From contig NZ_WMEZ01000001.1 of the NCBI RefSeq assembly GCF_009856415.1, forward strand, positions 124,001 to 188,000: a stretch of 64,000 nucleotides of DNA, given 5' to 3'. Source of the stretch: Halobacillus litoralis (lineage in GTDB: Bacteria; Bacillota; Bacilli; Bacillales; Halobacillaceae). Made by a program: the position numbers and the translations under genes. The notes below the pieces were generated by a model. That model was not told the DNA's origin. It ran no database searches and saw only the letters and a list, made by a program, of their open reading frames with translations. Below are positions 7,990 through 17,602 of this stretch, piece after piece. Numbering within the stretch: the stretch's first letter is position 1; every line of letters starts with the position of its first letter.

Positions 7990-8953
7990 AGGCTTTCCTC
8001 CTCAAGTGCCTGAACGATTGGAAATTCTGCTGATGTTTGGTCTGCCCAACAATCGCTCTTTTTAATGGGGCTCCTTCTAATAGTTCGAGAATAGCCGCTC
8101 TCTTTGGTAAGTGCTTGGCTCCTTTAAGAGAAATGAGCTGTTGAGAAGCGATGGCGATCATGGTTTGATCGATATCGGTTTGTTTAATACTCATCTCTTT
8201 TAGACGGTGAATGGTTCCATGGGCATCACGGGCGTGGATCGTGCTGATGACGAGGTGTCCGCTTAACGCCGCACGAAATGCGAACTGTGCGGTTGATTTG
8301 TCCCGAATTTCTCCGACCATTAAGAGATCCGGGTCATGTCTTAGAGCTGCTTTTAATCCTGTATCATATGTTACACCTGCACGCTCATTCACTTGTACTT
8401 GAATGATGTTATTTAAATTCTTTTCTATCGGGTCCTCAAGGGTAATGGCCTGAAAAGAACTCGTTGAATTAATGGATTGGAGCAAGGCATATAAGGTAGT
8501 GGTCTTTCCGCTTCCCGTCGGTCCGGTGAAGAGAATCATTCCACTTCGATGATGCAACCAACGTTGGATTTTTTTTAATTGGTAAGGAAAGAGGAAAAGT
8601 TGTTCGAGCGGAGTGTGATCCATCGGTCTAAGAATTCGAATGGCCAAACTTTCCGTGCCGGTTATGGGGAGAGTTGATAGTCGTAAGTCAAATGTGTTCT
8701 GGTTGGAGCGGTGCTGGATTGTTCCGTTCTGAGGTCGTTTATGTTCTCCTATATCCATTCCTGAAGTGAATTTGAAGTAGGAAAGAAGCTTCTTGTACAT
8801 GGGAATTGGGGTCGTCGAGTGGAAAATACGGTTGCCATGGATGCGGAAATGGATGGAGGCTGTTTCTTCATACGGGGAAAAGTGGATGTCTGTCGCGGTT
8901 TGCTGGATAGCTGAAACGATAAGATCATGGGAATATTGAGCAATGGATTTCAA
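7943..8953 (-). CDS. comGA: Competence pilus assembly ATPase ComGA
   Basis: PilB/GspE-family secretion ATPase of 336 residues that powers pseudopilus assembly and is the first gene of the comG operon. It has Walker A GPTGSGKTT (144-152), an Asp box RHDPDLLMVGEIRD and a His box (STIHARDAHGT). It starts at TTG 8951-8953 with GAGGTGG seven bases upstream; an overlapping out-of-frame ATG beside it is not used. Only 94 bp separate it from the divergent aroK gene. A TATAAT on the minus strand (8989-8994) is a plausible -10. I found no clear paired ComK AT-boxes in this short region. Confidence 0.9.
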   Translation of the reverse strand: MKSIAQYSHDLIVSAIQQTATDIHFSPYEETASIHFRIHGNRIFHSTTPIPMYKKLLSYFKFTSGMDIGEHKRPQNGTIQHRSNQNTFDLRLSTLPITGTESLAIRILRPMDHTPLEQLFLFPYQLKKIQRWLHHRSGMILFTGPTGSGKTTTLYALLQSINSTSSFQAITLEDPIEKNLNNIIQVQVNERAGVTYDTGLKAALRHDPDLLMVGEIRDKSTAQFAFRAALSGHLVISTIHARDAHGTIHRLKEMSIKQTDIDQTMIAIASQQLISLKGAKHLPKRAAILELLEGAPLKRAIVGQTKHQQNFQSFRHLRRKAYALGFVAKNEVDSFS

Positions 8954-9047
8954 TCATTTACCACCTCTTTCGTATTATTTGGCCTTTTATTATATTCGAC
9001 ATGGATGGCCTAATTCCTGCAAAAAATTTATAAGGAGGAAAATTATA

Positions 9048-9530
9048 GTGATTTATTTAATAGGATTCATGGGAAGTGGCAAGTCTACAATAGCAAAAAT
9101 GTTGAGTGAAAAAACAAATTACCCATACATAGAAATGGATCAGGCCATAGAAGAAACGGAAGGAATGAAGATCCGGGATATGTTTGCTGGGAAAGGAGAA
9201 CAGTACTTCCGGGATAAAGAAACAGAATTCCTGAAGAACTTAAAGAATGATGTTGTGCTATCTACAGGAGGAGGCGTCATTCTCCGAGAAGAAAATCGAG
9301 CACTGATGCAAGAGGGGACCGTTGTTTACTTAAAAGCGGAATGGGAAACGATTGTGGAAAGGTTGACCGGTGATACCGACCGGCCATTGTGGAAAGGCGA
9401 TGACTCAGAAAAGAAAAAGCGGTTTGATGAACGCTTGGGATTATATGAACAAGCGGCAGATGTTGTGATTGATGTAGATCATAAAACTCCTGAAGAAATC
9501 ACCGAAGAACTGGTAGAACGTCTAAAATAG
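9048..9530 (+). CDS. aroK: Shikimate kinase
   Basis: Phosphorylates shikimate at O3 with ATP in the chorismate pathway. The 160-residue protein begins IYLIGFMGSGKST, the P-loop lying within the first 15 residues as in all shikimate kinases. It keeps the STGGGVI shikimate-binding loop and the lid segment TDRPLW. The start is GTG 9048, with AAGGAGGA upstream; a longer frame back to 8943 would overlap comGA and add no family sequence. Divergent from comGA, and followed by yqzE 48 bp downstream, probably in one transcript. Confidence 0.92.
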   Translation: MIYLIGFMGSGKSTIAKMLSEKTNYPYIEMDQAIEETEGMKIRDMFAGKGEQYFRDKETEFLKNLKNDVVLSTGGGVILREENRALMQEGTVVYLKAEWETIVERLTGDTDRPLWKGDDSEKKKRFDERLGLYEQAADVVIDVDHKTPEEITEELVERLK

Positions 9531-9578
9531 GAGGTTTTGGAGCATACTAAAGGCAACAATGGAAAAAGAGGGGTTTTC

Positions 9579-9761
9579 ATGAATCAGAATGATTATGTCA
9601 AGTTTTTGACAGAAGAAGTTGTCAAGTATATGCACATGTCTAAGGATGAGAAACAGCAACGAAAAGAATCCAAGCCCTCCAAAAAATCTTCCGTTTACTG
9701 GTTCGGATTGCTTCCTTTCGCTTTGAAAATGTTTAAAAGGAAACGAATCAACAATCATTGA
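9579..9761 (+). CDS. yqzE: YqzE family small protein
   Basis: A 60-residue basic protein beginning MNQNDYVKFLTEEVVKYM with a hydrophobic stretch (SSVYWFGLLPFAL) near the C-terminus, matching the YqzE family that accompanies comG operons in Bacillaceae. ATG 9579 is chosen because it has an AGAGGGG site upstream and fits the family length; the frame opens 42 bp earlier. Function unknown. Here it is separated from comGG and follows aroK on the other strand. Confidence 0.75.
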   Translation: MNQNDYVKFLTEEVVKYMHMSKDEKQQRKESKPSKKSSVYWFGLLPFALKMFKRKRINNH

Positions 9762-9770
9762 AAGAATAAG

Positions 9771-9801
9771 AAAAGCCGCTGAGTTGTCAGCGGCTTTTTT
9801 C
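9771..9801 (+). terminator. Terminator after aroK-yqzE
   Basis: AAGCCGCTGA, loop GTTG and TCAGCGGCTT form a perfect 10-bp stem followed by six T residues. Confidence 0.88.
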
Positions 9802-9948
9802 GTTTCGTTTTTTCATAAATGGATGGGAGGTTCTGAGAGTCAAAAGGCACAATGACAATCGCAACATGTCAGCCATATTGGAAGAGGGAAGTTTACCTTC
9901 TGCCAAATGTTTTGCTTATGCATTCGTCTTTTAGGGGGCGCCTTCGTT

Positions 9949-10749
9949 CTACATCCAAGATTTACTGGTTTCCTGTGAAATATAAAATAACCCTCCGTTG
10001 ATGACTTCCATTTCTATATAAGGTTTGTACCGGTTGTCGATTTGTTCTCGTTCTTTTGTGAAAGAATCCAAACCGATGTCTTCAGACTCATAAAAGGATT
10101 CAAGTAGTTGTTTTTCTTTTTCAAGATGATGCAGTGAATCCTTCGCCCATTGATGATCGAGCGACCCCACATACGTTTCAATATGGCGTTCCATGCGTTT
10201 ATAAGCATGGGATAATGAAATGACAGGCCTCATAGGAAACGTGTAGTCCGAAACGGTTGTTTCAAAATTCATGTTGATGATTTTGTCCATCATTCCAAGC
10301 ATCATTGTTCCATGGATTAAGTTGATTCCTATGGATACGGGTTCGTCCTTAGTATGTTTGCCGCGGAAGTGCAGAAGCCCATTAACGACCAACCAGGGGC
10401 TCATGGCCCGGTTTTGTCCTGTCGTTTGATGTACGACTTCATAAAGTCTAGCTGTTCGTGCTTTTGAAATCGCCGTATTGTACAAGCGGTGAAGTTTAGG
10501 TGTTCCTGCATGAAGGTATATGCCTCCCGCTTGTTTTTGGTCTGTATCGCTGAAAGTCAATTTCATCGGGACGCCTTCCCGATTCATTTTCTTCATGTAA
10601 TGCCAGTAGAAAGGTCGATTCATGATTTCCTCATCCATCTCATTGGTAAGCTGAACAGTGAAATGGGAAGGAGCATCGTTGATGATCGAACAACCATGGG
10701 ATAAAAAGAACTGCTTGACGAATGATTTGTGCGGATTGGGGGCATTCAA
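9949..10749 (-). CDS. yqhG: YqhG family protein
   Basis: A 266-residue soluble protein of the YqhG family, conserved in Bacillaceae beside the SNF2 helicase gene yqhH and of unknown function. No catalytic motif is evident; the N-terminal half has HFTVQLTNEMDEEIMNRPFYWHYM and the C-terminal third is rich in charged helices. Its TTG start (10747-10749) overlaps the yqhH stop in a TTGA quartet, so the two genes are almost certainly translationally coupled. No obvious intrinsic terminator is seen downstream. Confidence 0.8.
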   Translation of the reverse strand: MNAPNPHKSFVKQFFLSHGCSIINDAPSHFTVQLTNEMDEEIMNRPFYWHYMKKMNREGVPMKLTFSDTDQKQAGGIYLHAGTPKLHRLYNTAISKARTARLYEVVHQTTGQNRAMSPWLVVNGLLHFRGKHTKDEPVSIGINLIHGTMMLGMMDKIINMNFETTVSDYTFPMRPVISLSHAYKRMERHIETYVGSLDHQWAKDSLHHLEKEKQLLESFYESEDIGLDSFTKEREQIDNRYKPYIEMEVINGGLFYISQETSKSWM

Positions 10750-12389
10750 CTCGATTCTCTCCTTTCATTCACCGTATGTTCGACATAACTGACTAAATTG
10801 TTGAGTTTGATGTCTACCTCGCCTTGACTTTCAGACTGTTTGAGAATGGACTGGATTTGATGCTCGAACGACCCACCTGGAATTTGCTCGAGAATATGAT
10901 CCAGGTCACCGACCGCATTTTTGAACATTTCGATTTTCTCATAAAGCATCTTCATGATATGATCTTCGATCGTATCTTTGATGGCAAAATTAAAGATCTT
11001 CACGTCGTGCTCCTGTCCGAAGCGGTGGATGCGTCCGATCCTTTGTTCAAGGCGCATTGGGTTCCATGGAAGATCATAGTTGATCATGTGATGACAAAAT
11101 TGCAGGTTGATTCCTTCTCCGCCGGCTTCTGTAGCGATCATCACTTGAGCTTTGTTCTTAAACAATTGTTTCATCCAGTCCCGCTTACTTTTATTGAATT
11201 TTCCGCTGAATGGGACGGAGGTGATTCCATTCTGTTGAAGATACCACTGCAAATAAAATTGGGTGGCACGGTATTCTGTAAATACGATGAATTTTTCACC
11301 TGTTTGTTCAATGAGTTCCGTCATCCGTTTTGCTTTCACATGGTGAGGAACCTGTCCGATCGCTTCAATGTACTCATCATAAATGTCTGCTTTTTCTTCA
11401 GGAGCATTTTTCTTTAATTGGTTTAGGGACATGTAACAAGCTTCTCTAGACGAACATAATTCTTTAGCAAGCGTAAGCCAAGTAAAGGATGGGTGATTTG
11501 CTTTCAAGTGTTCTAGTTTTTTGTACATCTCCATTTCTTCATCCGAAAACGAAAGTCGCTCATTAACGACTTTTCGCTTGGAAGAATCGAGGCCGGTGTC
11601 TTTTCTCCGGTTCCGGATCATTAAATGCCCGACCAGGGAATGGATATGTTGGATATTATCCTTATCGGCAGCATTTTCTTTATACTTCTTCTTGAAATCG
11701 GTCAAATTTCCGAGGTAACCCGGTTTAAGAATGGAAACTAAATTAAATAAATCACTTAATTTGTTTTGAATGGGTGTGGCAGTTAACAAAAGGCAATACG
11801 TCTTTTTCAAGGATTGTACGAACTGGTAATTTTTTGTTTGGTGGTTCTTGAGCTTATGAGCTTCGTCGATAATGATAAGGTCGTAGTCGATATCCAGGAT
11901 GACTTCCCTGTGGTTTTCGCGCTTAGCCATATCGATGGAAGTCACTGTCACATCCCATTCTTTCCAGGAGGCATTTTTCTTTCTTGGGGATGCAGCCTGG
12001 ATATAAAATTTTTCATTTAATTCCTGAATCCATTGGTTTACAAGAGAAGCAGGTGTCAAAATGAGGATTTTTTTAGCTCTTCCTCTGATCATATACTCTT
12101 TTAGAATCAATCCTGCCTCCAATGTCTTTCCTAGTCCTACCTCATCAGCTAGAATGGCACGTCCATTCATCTGATGGACCGCTGTTTCTGCTGCTTCAAC
12201 CTGATGATCCATAAAATCTACATGGGGAAGGTGTTCAAGGGCAAGAAGGCCATCGAATTTTGGTACGGTTTTAAATTGAGCGGCCTGATAAGCGAGCTTA
12301 AAACCATCCCATGTGGCGAGTTTGTCAGGGTGTTCCAGGTTCTCGCTCAATAACCCAATAAATGACTGGTCTGGATGAATTTCGATCAT
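10746..12389 (-). CDS. yqhH: SNF2-family DNA/RNA helicase-like ATPase YqhH
   Basis: A 547-residue Swi2/Snf2-type ATPase. Motif I DEVGLGKT lies at 82-89, motif II DEAH at 175-178, motif III LTATPIQN near 200 and the C-terminal helicase motifs include EAGGEGINLQFCHH and the arginine-finger block RIGRIHRFGQ. It resembles RapA/HepA-type remodellers of transcription complexes, but the B. subtilis homologue has no established function. It is transcribed away from the gcv operon and followed without gap by yqhG. Confidence 0.88.
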   Translation of the reverse strand: MIEIHPDQSFIGLLSENLEHPDKLATWDGFKLAYQAAQFKTVPKFDGLLALEHLPHVDFMDHQVEAAETAVHQMNGRAILADEVGLGKTLEAGLILKEYMIRGRAKKILILTPASLVNQWIQELNEKFYIQAASPRKKNASWKEWDVTVTSIDMAKRENHREVILDIDYDLIIIDEAHKLKNHQTKNYQFVQSLKKTYCLLLTATPIQNKLSDLFNLVSILKPGYLGNLTDFKKKYKENAADKDNIQHIHSLVGHLMIRNRRKDTGLDSSKRKVVNERLSFSDEEMEMYKKLEHLKANHPSFTWLTLAKELCSSREACYMSLNQLKKNAPEEKADIYDEYIEAIGQVPHHVKAKRMTELIEQTGEKFIVFTEYRATQFYLQWYLQQNGITSVPFSGKFNKSKRDWMKQLFKNKAQVMIATEAGGEGINLQFCHHMINYDLPWNPMRLEQRIGRIHRFGQEHDVKIFNFAIKDTIEDHIMKMLYEKIEMFKNAVGDLDHILEQIPGGSFEHQIQSILKQSESQGEVDIKLNNLVSYVEHTVNERRESS

Positions 12390-12449
12390 ATTTGTAGCCC
12401 TCCATCAATAGGAATGATAAAAGATTGCGAATTATTGTAGAATTATCAT

Positions 12450-12478
12450 GTCTTTTGTGAAAGACGCGTGATATAATG
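12450..12478 (+). promoter_or_regulatory. Putative SigA promoter of the gcv operon
   Basis: A perfect TATAAT (12473-12478) lies about 90 bp before the first glycine aptamer, which fits a long riboswitch leader. The -35 at 12450-12455 (TGTCTT, 17-bp spacer) is poor, so only the -10 is convincing. Confidence 0.45.
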
Positions 12479-12560
12479 ATGCTGAAAATATACAAAACAT
12501 TGTGTGAACGTTACACCATAGTATGCCCGGTAAAATCTAGAAAAATACGAAAGCGAATGA

Positions 12561-12740
12561 CTGTAGAGGGAGAGACCACGCTCGTGGCGCCGAAGGAGCA
12601 AGCATTCATTTGTGAATCTCTCAGGCAAAAAGACCTCTATAGGACGCAACTCTGGAGAGTGTTTGCAATTTGTGTGCAAACCACCCAAGAAGCAAGCGTC
12701 AGGTTTCCCTGATGTGAAACTTTCTGGTGAAACGGACAGA
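12561..12740 (+). promoter_or_regulatory. Tandem glycine riboswitch upstream of gcvT
   Basis: Two successive glycine aptamers are visible. The first is closed by the P1 pair TAGAGG (12564-12569) and CCTCTA (12634-12639) and holds the typical GGAGAGACC and CTCTCAGGCAAAA blocks, with CGCCGAAGGAGCAA between them. The second spans about 12650-12740 and has CACCCAAGAAGCAAGCG and TTTCTGGTGAAACGGACAGA, the usual second-aptamer signature. A terminator hairpin overlaps the 3' edge. In B. subtilis the same element switches gcv expression on when glycine is high, by preventing termination; the same mechanism is inferred here. Confidence 0.95.
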
Positions 12741-12774
12741 GACTCCCGTGCAAGCGGTGAAGTCTCTTTTTTTA
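12736..12774 (+). terminator. Expression-platform terminator of the glycine riboswitch
   Basis: AGAGACT (12738-12744) pairs with AGTCTCT, with a CG-rich upper stem, and is followed by seven T residues. The 5' arm overlaps the end of aptamer two, as expected for ligand-controlled antitermination. Confidence 0.85.
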
Positions 12775-12805
12775 TGGGCGAAAACAGTGATAAGGAGTGG
12801 TTCCA

Positions 12806-13906
12806 ATGGCAGATTTAAAACGAACACCGTTATACTCTGAATATAAGAAACTCGGAGCTAAAACCATCGATTTTGGTGGGTGGGATTTACCTGTGCAGTT
12901 CTCCAGTATCAAAGAGGAGCACCAGGCCACACGAACAGCCGCAGGGTTGTTTGATGTTTCTCACATGGCAGAAGTGATGGTGGAAGGGCCGGACAGTCTT
13001 CCTTTTCTACAAAAAGTGCTGACGAACGACGTGTCTAAGCTGGAACCCGGGAAAGCTCAATACACGATCATGTGTTATGAAGACGGAGGAACGGTAGATG
13101 ATTTGATCGTCTACCACCTTGACCAAGACAAATACCTCCTTGTCGTCAATGCAGCGAACCGACAAAAGGACTATGAGTGGTTGAAAGAACATCAGGAAGG
13201 CGATGTAACCGTAGAAGACGTCTCTGATGAATACGTACAGCTGGCGGTCCAGGGACCGAAAGCGGAAGAAGCGCTTCAAACCATTACGGACACGGATCTT
13301 TCAGCTATTAAGTTTTTCCGTTTTGAACAAGGTGTGGCATTGAAGGGCGTCGATGGAGAGGCTCTTGTGTCCCGCACAGGATATACAGGGGAAGACGGGT
13401 TTGAAATTTATCTGCACGCAGATTCCGGCGCCCAGCTGTGGCAAGCCATCCTTAAGGCTGGTGAACCGTTTGGTTTGAAACCTGTTGGACTCGGTGCTCG
13501 TGACACGCTTCGATTTGAAGCGAACCTTGCCCTGTATGGCCAAGAGCTTAGTAAAGAAATTACACCAATCGAAGCAGGATTGAATTTTGCTGTGAAAGTG
13601 AATAAAGAAGCAGATTTTATTGGTAAAGAAGTTTTGAAAAGACAAAAAGAAGAGGGGCCTGGCCGAAAGCTAGTCGGAATTGAAATGATCGACAAGGGGA
13701 TCCCTCGTACCCATTACGATATCTTGGATGGAGAAGAAGTCATTGGGTTTGTAACTACAGGGACACAGTCACCGACACTGGGGAAAAACGTTGGTCTGGC
13801 ACTTATTAATAGTGAGTATACAGATGAGGGTACAGAAGTGACGGTTCAAGTGCGCAAAAGGAAGCTAAAAGCGAAAGTCGTCAAAACACCTTTTTATAAA
13901 AGATAA
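12806..13906 (+). CDS. gcvT: Glycine cleavage system aminomethyltransferase (T protein)
   Basis: The T protein takes the aminomethyl group from GcvH and transfers the methylene to tetrahydrofolate, releasing ammonia. The 366-residue product shows the family opening [25 protein letters not shown], and the folate-site region [14 protein letters not shown]. The start is ATG 12806, behind TAAGGAGTGG; the GTG nine bases upstream lies in that ribosome site. First gene of gcvT-gcvPA-gcvPB, controlled by the glycine riboswitch. gcvH is not in this window, as is usual in Bacillaceae. Confidence 0.95.
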   Translation: MADLKRTPLYSEYKKLGAKTIDFGGWDLPVQFSSIKEEHQATRTAAGLFDVSHMAEVMVEGPDSLPFLQKVLTNDVSKLEPGKAQYTIMCYEDGGTVDDLIVYHLDQDKYLLVVNAANRQKDYEWLKEHQEGDVTVEDVSDEYVQLAVQGPKAEEALQTITDTDLSAIKFFRFEQGVALKGVDGEALVSRTGYTGEDGFEIYLHADSGAQLWQAILKAGEPFGLKPVGLGARDTLRFEANLALYGQELSKEITPIEAGLNFAVKVNKEADFIGKEVLKRQKEEGPGRKLVGIEMIDKGIPRTHYDILDGEEVIGFVTTGTQSPTLGKNVGLALINSEYTDEGTEVTVQVRKRKLKAKVVKTPFYKR

Positions 13907-13924
13907 TTTGAGGGGGATGGAAGC

Positions 13925-15274
13925 ATGGAGTTTCGTTATTTGCCCATGACAGAAACAGATAAAAAAGAAATGCTGGATGTGATCGGTGTTCAGCACTCCG
14001 ATGATCTTTTTTCAGATATACCGGAAACGATCCGCTTTAAAGGCGATTTGGATATTAAAGACCCTAAAAATGAATTTCAATTAATGAAAGAATTAACGGA
14101 AATCGCTGAGAGAAACGTGAACTTGAAATCTCATACCTCTTTTCTTGGAGCGGGTGTCTATGACCATTACATTCCCTCTATTGTAGATCATGTGATTTCA
14201 AGATCAGAATTTTACACGGCCTATACTCCTTATCAGCCTGAAATTTCCCAAGGTGAGCTGCAGGCAATCTTTGAATTTCAAACGATGATTTGTGAATTGA
14301 CAGGGATGGATGTGGCGAACTCTTCAATGTATGATGGCGGGACGGCATTAGCTGAGGCGGTCAACCTGTCTGCGGGACAAACAAAGAAAAAGAAAGTTCT
14401 CGTATCGAAAGCGATTCACCCTGAATCATTAGCTGTTATCCATTCCTATGTCAAAGGTCCGGGCGTCGAAGTGGTAGAGATTGATCACAAGGACGGTAGA
14501 ACAGACCTTGAGCAATTAGAAAGAGAACTCGATGAGGACACGGCAAGTGTTGTGGTCCAGTACCCGAACTTTTTCGGTCAAATCGAACCCCTGGATCAGG
14601 TTAGAGCTATTGTAGATACACAGAAAAAAGCGATGATGATTACATCAAGCAACCCCCTCGCATTAGGATACTTAACACCTCCAGGTGAATTTGGAGCCGA
14701 TATCGTGGTCGGAGATGCTCAAGTGTTCGGAATACCCGCACAATATGGTGGTCCGCACTGTGGATATTTTGCAACGACGAAAAAATTGATGAGAAAAGTT
14801 CCGGGGAGACTCGTAGGACAGACGGTGGATGAGGAAGGCCGTCGCGGCTTCGTGTTGACCTTGCAGGCAAGAGAACAGCATATCCGTCGTGATAAAGCCA
14901 CATCAAACATTTGTTCCAACCAGGCCTTGAATGCGCTCGCTTCATCCGTAGCGATGTCTTCACTCGGCAAACAGGGACTGAAAAAGATGTCATGGATGAA
15001 CATTCAAAAAGCAGCCTATATGAAAAAGCAACTCCAAGAAAAAGGCGTAGAGGTTGTTTTTGATGGGGCATTTTTCAACGAAATTGTTGTGAAATTAGAC
15101 AGAGATGTGAAAGAGTTCAACCAAGTGCTTCTTGATCAAGGGATCATTGGAGGATATGACCTTGGTGAGGTGGATGAAAGACTGAAGAACTGTATGTTAG
15201 TAGCCGTAACAGAAATCCGGACAAAAGAAGAGATTGATACGTTTGTCAAGGAAGTGGGGGATCTTCATGTCTAA
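13925..15274 (+). CDS. gcvPA: Glycine dehydrogenase (decarboxylating) subunit 1
   Basis: Alpha subunit of the split P protein, 449 residues, which together with GcvPB decarboxylates glycine onto the lipoyl arm of GcvH. Recognisable segments are the start [19 protein letters not shown]-type [30 protein letters not shown] and [14 protein letters not shown]. It lacks the PLP lysine, which is in the partner subunit. ATG 13925 lies 18 bp after gcvT, with GAGGGGG upstream. Its stop overlaps the gcvPB start by 8 bp. Confidence 0.95.
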   Translation: MEFRYLPMTETDKKEMLDVIGVQHSDDLFSDIPETIRFKGDLDIKDPKNEFQLMKELTEIAERNVNLKSHTSFLGAGVYDHYIPSIVDHVISRSEFYTAYTPYQPEISQGELQAIFEFQTMICELTGMDVANSSMYDGGTALAEAVNLSAGQTKKKKVLVSKAIHPESLAVIHSYVKGPGVEVVEIDHKDGRTDLEQLERELDEDTASVVVQYPNFFGQIEPLDQVRAIVDTQKKAMMITSSNPLALGYLTPPGEFGADIVVGDAQVFGIPAQYGGPHCGYFATTKKLMRKVPGRLVGQTVDEEGRRGFVLTLQAREQHIRRDKATSNICSNQALNALASSVAMSSLGKQGLKKMSWMNIQKAAYMKKQLQEKGVEVVFDGAFFNEIVVKLDRDVKEFNQVLLDQGIIGGYDLGEVDERLKNCMLVAVTEIRTKEEIDTFVKEVGDLHV

Positions 15275-16730
15275 TCAGGACTTTCCATTGATATTTGAAT
15301 TGAGCCAAGAAAGTCGTACGGGCTATAGCTTACCAGATTTTGATGTACCGGAAACAAATGTCGATGACATGATCGGAGAAGCTTATGTAAGAAAAAGTGA
15401 ACCAGACCTTCCGGAAGTGAGTGAGCTCCAAATTATGCGCCATTACACAGGCCTTTCCAAAAGGAACCATGGCGTGGATTCAGGCTTCTACCCTCTTGGG
15501 TCTTGCACAATGAAGTATAATCCGAAAATGAATGAAGATGTAGCGAGGCTGACTGGATTCAGTCATATCCACCCTTACCAGCCGGTAGAAAGTGTCCAGG
15601 GTGCCTTACATCTGATGTATGATTTGCAAGAGTCTCTGGCGGCGATTACTGGAATGGATACCGTTACTTTACAGCCTGCTGCCGGCGCTCACGGAGAATG
15701 GACGGGATTAATGATGATCCGTGCTTATCATGAAGCAAGAGGAGAGACGAACCGGACGAAAGTCATTGTACCGGACTCAGCTCACGGTACGAACCCTGCC
15801 TCAGCTACAGTCGCCGGTTTTGAAGCGGTAACGGTCAAGTCGGATGAGAGAGGTCTTGTGGACCTAGAAGACTTGAAGCGTGTCGTCGATGAGCAAACAG
15901 CAGCGTTAATGCTTACCAATCCGAATACTCTCGGTTTGTTTGAAGAGGATATTGAAGAAATGGCAGCCATTGTGCATGAAGCTGGTGGTAAGCTTTACTA
16001 TGATGGAGCGAACCTCAACGCAATTCTTGGCTATGCACGACCAGGGGACATGGGATTTGATGTCGTTCACTTGAACCTTCACAAAACGTTTACAGGTCCT
16101 CATGGAGGCGGAGGCCCAGGGTCTGGTCCTGTCGGAGTAACCGCAGAATTCGCTGAATACTTACCAGCACCGATTTTGACGAAGGAAAATGATCTGTATG
16201 TGTTTGATTATGATCGTCCCCATTCCATTGGAAGAGTGAAACCTTACTATGGAAACTTCGGAATCAACGTCCGTGCCTATACGTACATCCGAACGATGGG
16301 ACCAGAAGGGTTGAAAAAAGTGAGCGAATACGCCGTCATCAATGCGAATTACATGATGCGACGTCTTCAAGAGGCATTCGATCTTCCATTCGACCGTCAT
16401 TGTAAACATGAATTCATTTTGTCAGGAAAACGCCAGAAAAAACTGGGAGTCCGCACGTTGGATATGGCGAAACGTCTCCTTGATTTCGGCTATCACCCGC
16501 CAACGATCTACTTCCCGATTAATGTGGAAGAGGCACTCATGATTGAGCCGACGGAAACGGAATCAAAAGAAACGCTGGACGATTTCATTGATCGCATGAT
16601 TCAAATCGCACACGAAGCGGAGAATGATCCTGAAAAAGTTCAAGAGGCTCCTCATACAACGATTGTGAGTCGTATGGATGAAACGCAAGCTGCGCGGAAA
16701 CCTGTTTTAAGATACCAAAAAGAACAATAA
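15267..16730 (+). CDS. gcvPB: Glycine dehydrogenase (decarboxylating) subunit 2
   Basis: PLP-binding beta subunit of the P protein, 487 residues. The cofactor lysine is K273 within [27 protein letters not shown] and the catalytic-site segment [13 protein letters not shown] are also present. ATG 15267 ([10 protein letters not shown]) is used because it has GGAGGGG-like GTGGGGGAT just upstream and overlaps the gcvPA stop. The 33-bp longer frame is unneeded. Terminates at a strong hairpin 5 bp downstream. Confidence 0.95.
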   Translation: MSNQDFPLIFELSQESRTGYSLPDFDVPETNVDDMIGEAYVRKSEPDLPEVSELQIMRHYTGLSKRNHGVDSGFYPLGSCTMKYNPKMNEDVARLTGFSHIHPYQPVESVQGALHLMYDLQESLAAITGMDTVTLQPAAGAHGEWTGLMMIRAYHEARGETNRTKVIVPDSAHGTNPASATVAGFEAVTVKSDERGLVDLEDLKRVVDEQTAALMLTNPNTLGLFEEDIEEMAAIVHEAGGKLYYDGANLNAILGYARPGDMGFDVVHLNLHKTFTGPHGGGGPGSGPVGVTAEFAEYLPAPILTKENDLYVFDYDRPHSIGRVKPYYGNFGINVRAYTYIRTMGPEGLKKVSEYAVINANYMMRRLQEAFDLPFDRHCKHEFILSGKRQKKLGVRTLDMAKRLLDFGYHPPTIYFPINVEEALMIEPTETESKETLDDFIDRMIQIAHEAENDPEKVQEAPHTTIVSRMDETQAARKPVLRYQKEQ

Positions 16731-16731
16731 C

Positions 16732-16772
16732 AAAAACCCGGAGTCCACCTACATATGGACTCCGGGTTTTAT
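16732..16772 (+). terminator. Terminator of the gcv operon
   Basis: AAACCCGGAGTCCA pairs with TGGACTCCGGGTTT over 14 bp and is followed by a T-rich tail. Confidence 0.9.
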
Positions 16773-16807
16773 CTCTTAAACTAAATGGAGCGATAGTTTA
16801 ATGGGAA

Positions 16808-16845
16808 GAAAAAAATAAAATCCCGGTTCTAAGGGAACCGGGAGG
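16808..16845 (-). terminator. Terminator of yqhL
   Basis: On the minus strand a stem of TCCCGGTTC and its complement is followed by TTTTATTTTTTT immediately after the yqhL stop. Confidence 0.82.
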
Positions 16846-16849
16846 GTGG

Positions 16850-17230
16850 TTACTTTTTCGCTTTGATTTTACCATTCCACTTTTTGAATCCACCTTCAAG
16901 CATATTGAGGTCTTCATACCCTTGCTTGTGGAGCATCATGGCGGCACGTGCGGAACGGGCGCCGCTTTGGCAGTATAGATAAACAGGTTTGTCTTTGCGG
17001 ATTTCAATAAGGCGGTTTTTCATTTGAGACAATGGAATATTTCTTGCCCCTAAGATGTGGCCGCCATCAAATTCCTTCGGTTCGCGAACATCAATCAACT
17101 GGGCTTTTCTGTAGCCTTCGCGGAACTTGTCTTCCGGTAATGTGGTCATAATTTTTCTTGCTTTGAAGAATCTATACAAACCGAAAGCGATAATCAATAG
17201 GATCGCTGCGATTAAGATCCATAAATCCAT
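16850..17230 (-). CDS. yqhL: Membrane-anchored rhodanese-like protein YqhL
   Basis: A 126-residue single rhodanese domain behind one N-terminal membrane helix (about 3-19). The active-site loop is CQSGARS with catalytic Cys87, and DVREPKEFDGGHI marks the first rhodanese motif. These proteins move sulfane sulfur; the acceptor is unknown. It is transcribed toward the gcv operon. In B. subtilis lipM follows it; here nrdJ lies upstream on the other strand. Confidence 0.88.
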   Translation of the reverse strand: MDLWILIAAILLIIAFGLYRFFKARKIMTTLPEDKFREGYRKAQLIDVREPKEFDGGHILGARNIPLSQMKNRLIEIRKDKPVYLYCQSGARSARAAMMLHKQGYEDLNMLEGGFKKWNGKIKAKK

Positions 17231-17478
17231 CTTTCCATCCCCCTCATTTCTCTATTCCTCTATCTATTATAGGAGGGAATGAGGAGTATTTCAAAAAAAT
17301 TTTTTCGAAACTGGAGTGAAATGGTTATTTTGTCGAGGATTGTAGAAAGTTGGGTGATGCAAATGATGAAAAAGCTGAAAGAAACAATAGGGAGCAGGTT
17401 TTTCTTTTAATCTCTTGGCTATACGTTTGTTATCTCAAGATTTTTCGATTGACAAGTTTCTACATATTCGTTCAACAG
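17231..17478. other. Noncoding stretch between yqhL and the nrdJ operator
   Basis: No gene is supported. Present are the divergent upstream region of yqhL, a near-palindromic A/T tract (about 17293-17313, CAAAAAAATTTTTTCG core) and a TTGACA at 17449-17454 lacking a properly spaced -10. A 17-codon ATG frame near 17360 has no convincing ribosome site. Confidence 0.4.
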
Positions 17479-17523
17479 CACAATATATGGTGACTGAAAA
17501 TTATCACAACACAATATATTGAT
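17479..17523 (+). promoter_or_regulatory. Paired NrdR boxes upstream of nrdJ
   Basis: CACAATATATGGTG (17479-17492) and CACAATATATTGAT (17510-17523) match the NrdR operator core ACACwATATwtwGTG. The copies are exactly 31 bp apart, about three helical turns, which is the standard arrangement for cooperative NrdR binding. The downstream box overlaps a candidate -35, so repression when dATP is high is expected. Confidence 0.85.
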
Positions 17524-17548
17524 TATCTTTTTGCAGATGTGGTATGTT
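17519..17548 (+). promoter_or_regulatory. Putative nrdJ promoter
   Basis: TTGATT (17519-17524), 18-bp spacer and TATGTT (17543-17548) preceded by TGG form a moderate SigA promoter with an extended -10. It overlaps the second NrdR box. Confidence 0.5.
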
Positions 17549-17602
17549 ACTTATATCAAATGAAAATTTACTTAGTTTTTAGTTTAAAGGGAGAGATGCA
17601 AA

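Noticed and set aside
5842-8953. Multiple overlaps in comG as possible frameshifts
   Set aside because: All seven genes are intact and overlaps of this size are normal for comG operons.
9800-9948. Possible small gene between yqzE and yqhG
   Set aside because: No start with a ribosome site and no frame of useful length; it appears to be simple intergenic DNA.
12476-12712. Plus-strand frames over the gcv leader
   Set aside because: The sequence is the glycine riboswitch; no ribosome site or conserved peptide.
17360-17413. 17-codon ATG frame upstream of nrdJ as a leader peptide
   Set aside because: No Shine-Dalgarno at correct spacing, no regulatory codon pattern and it lies far upstream of the likely nrdJ promoter.
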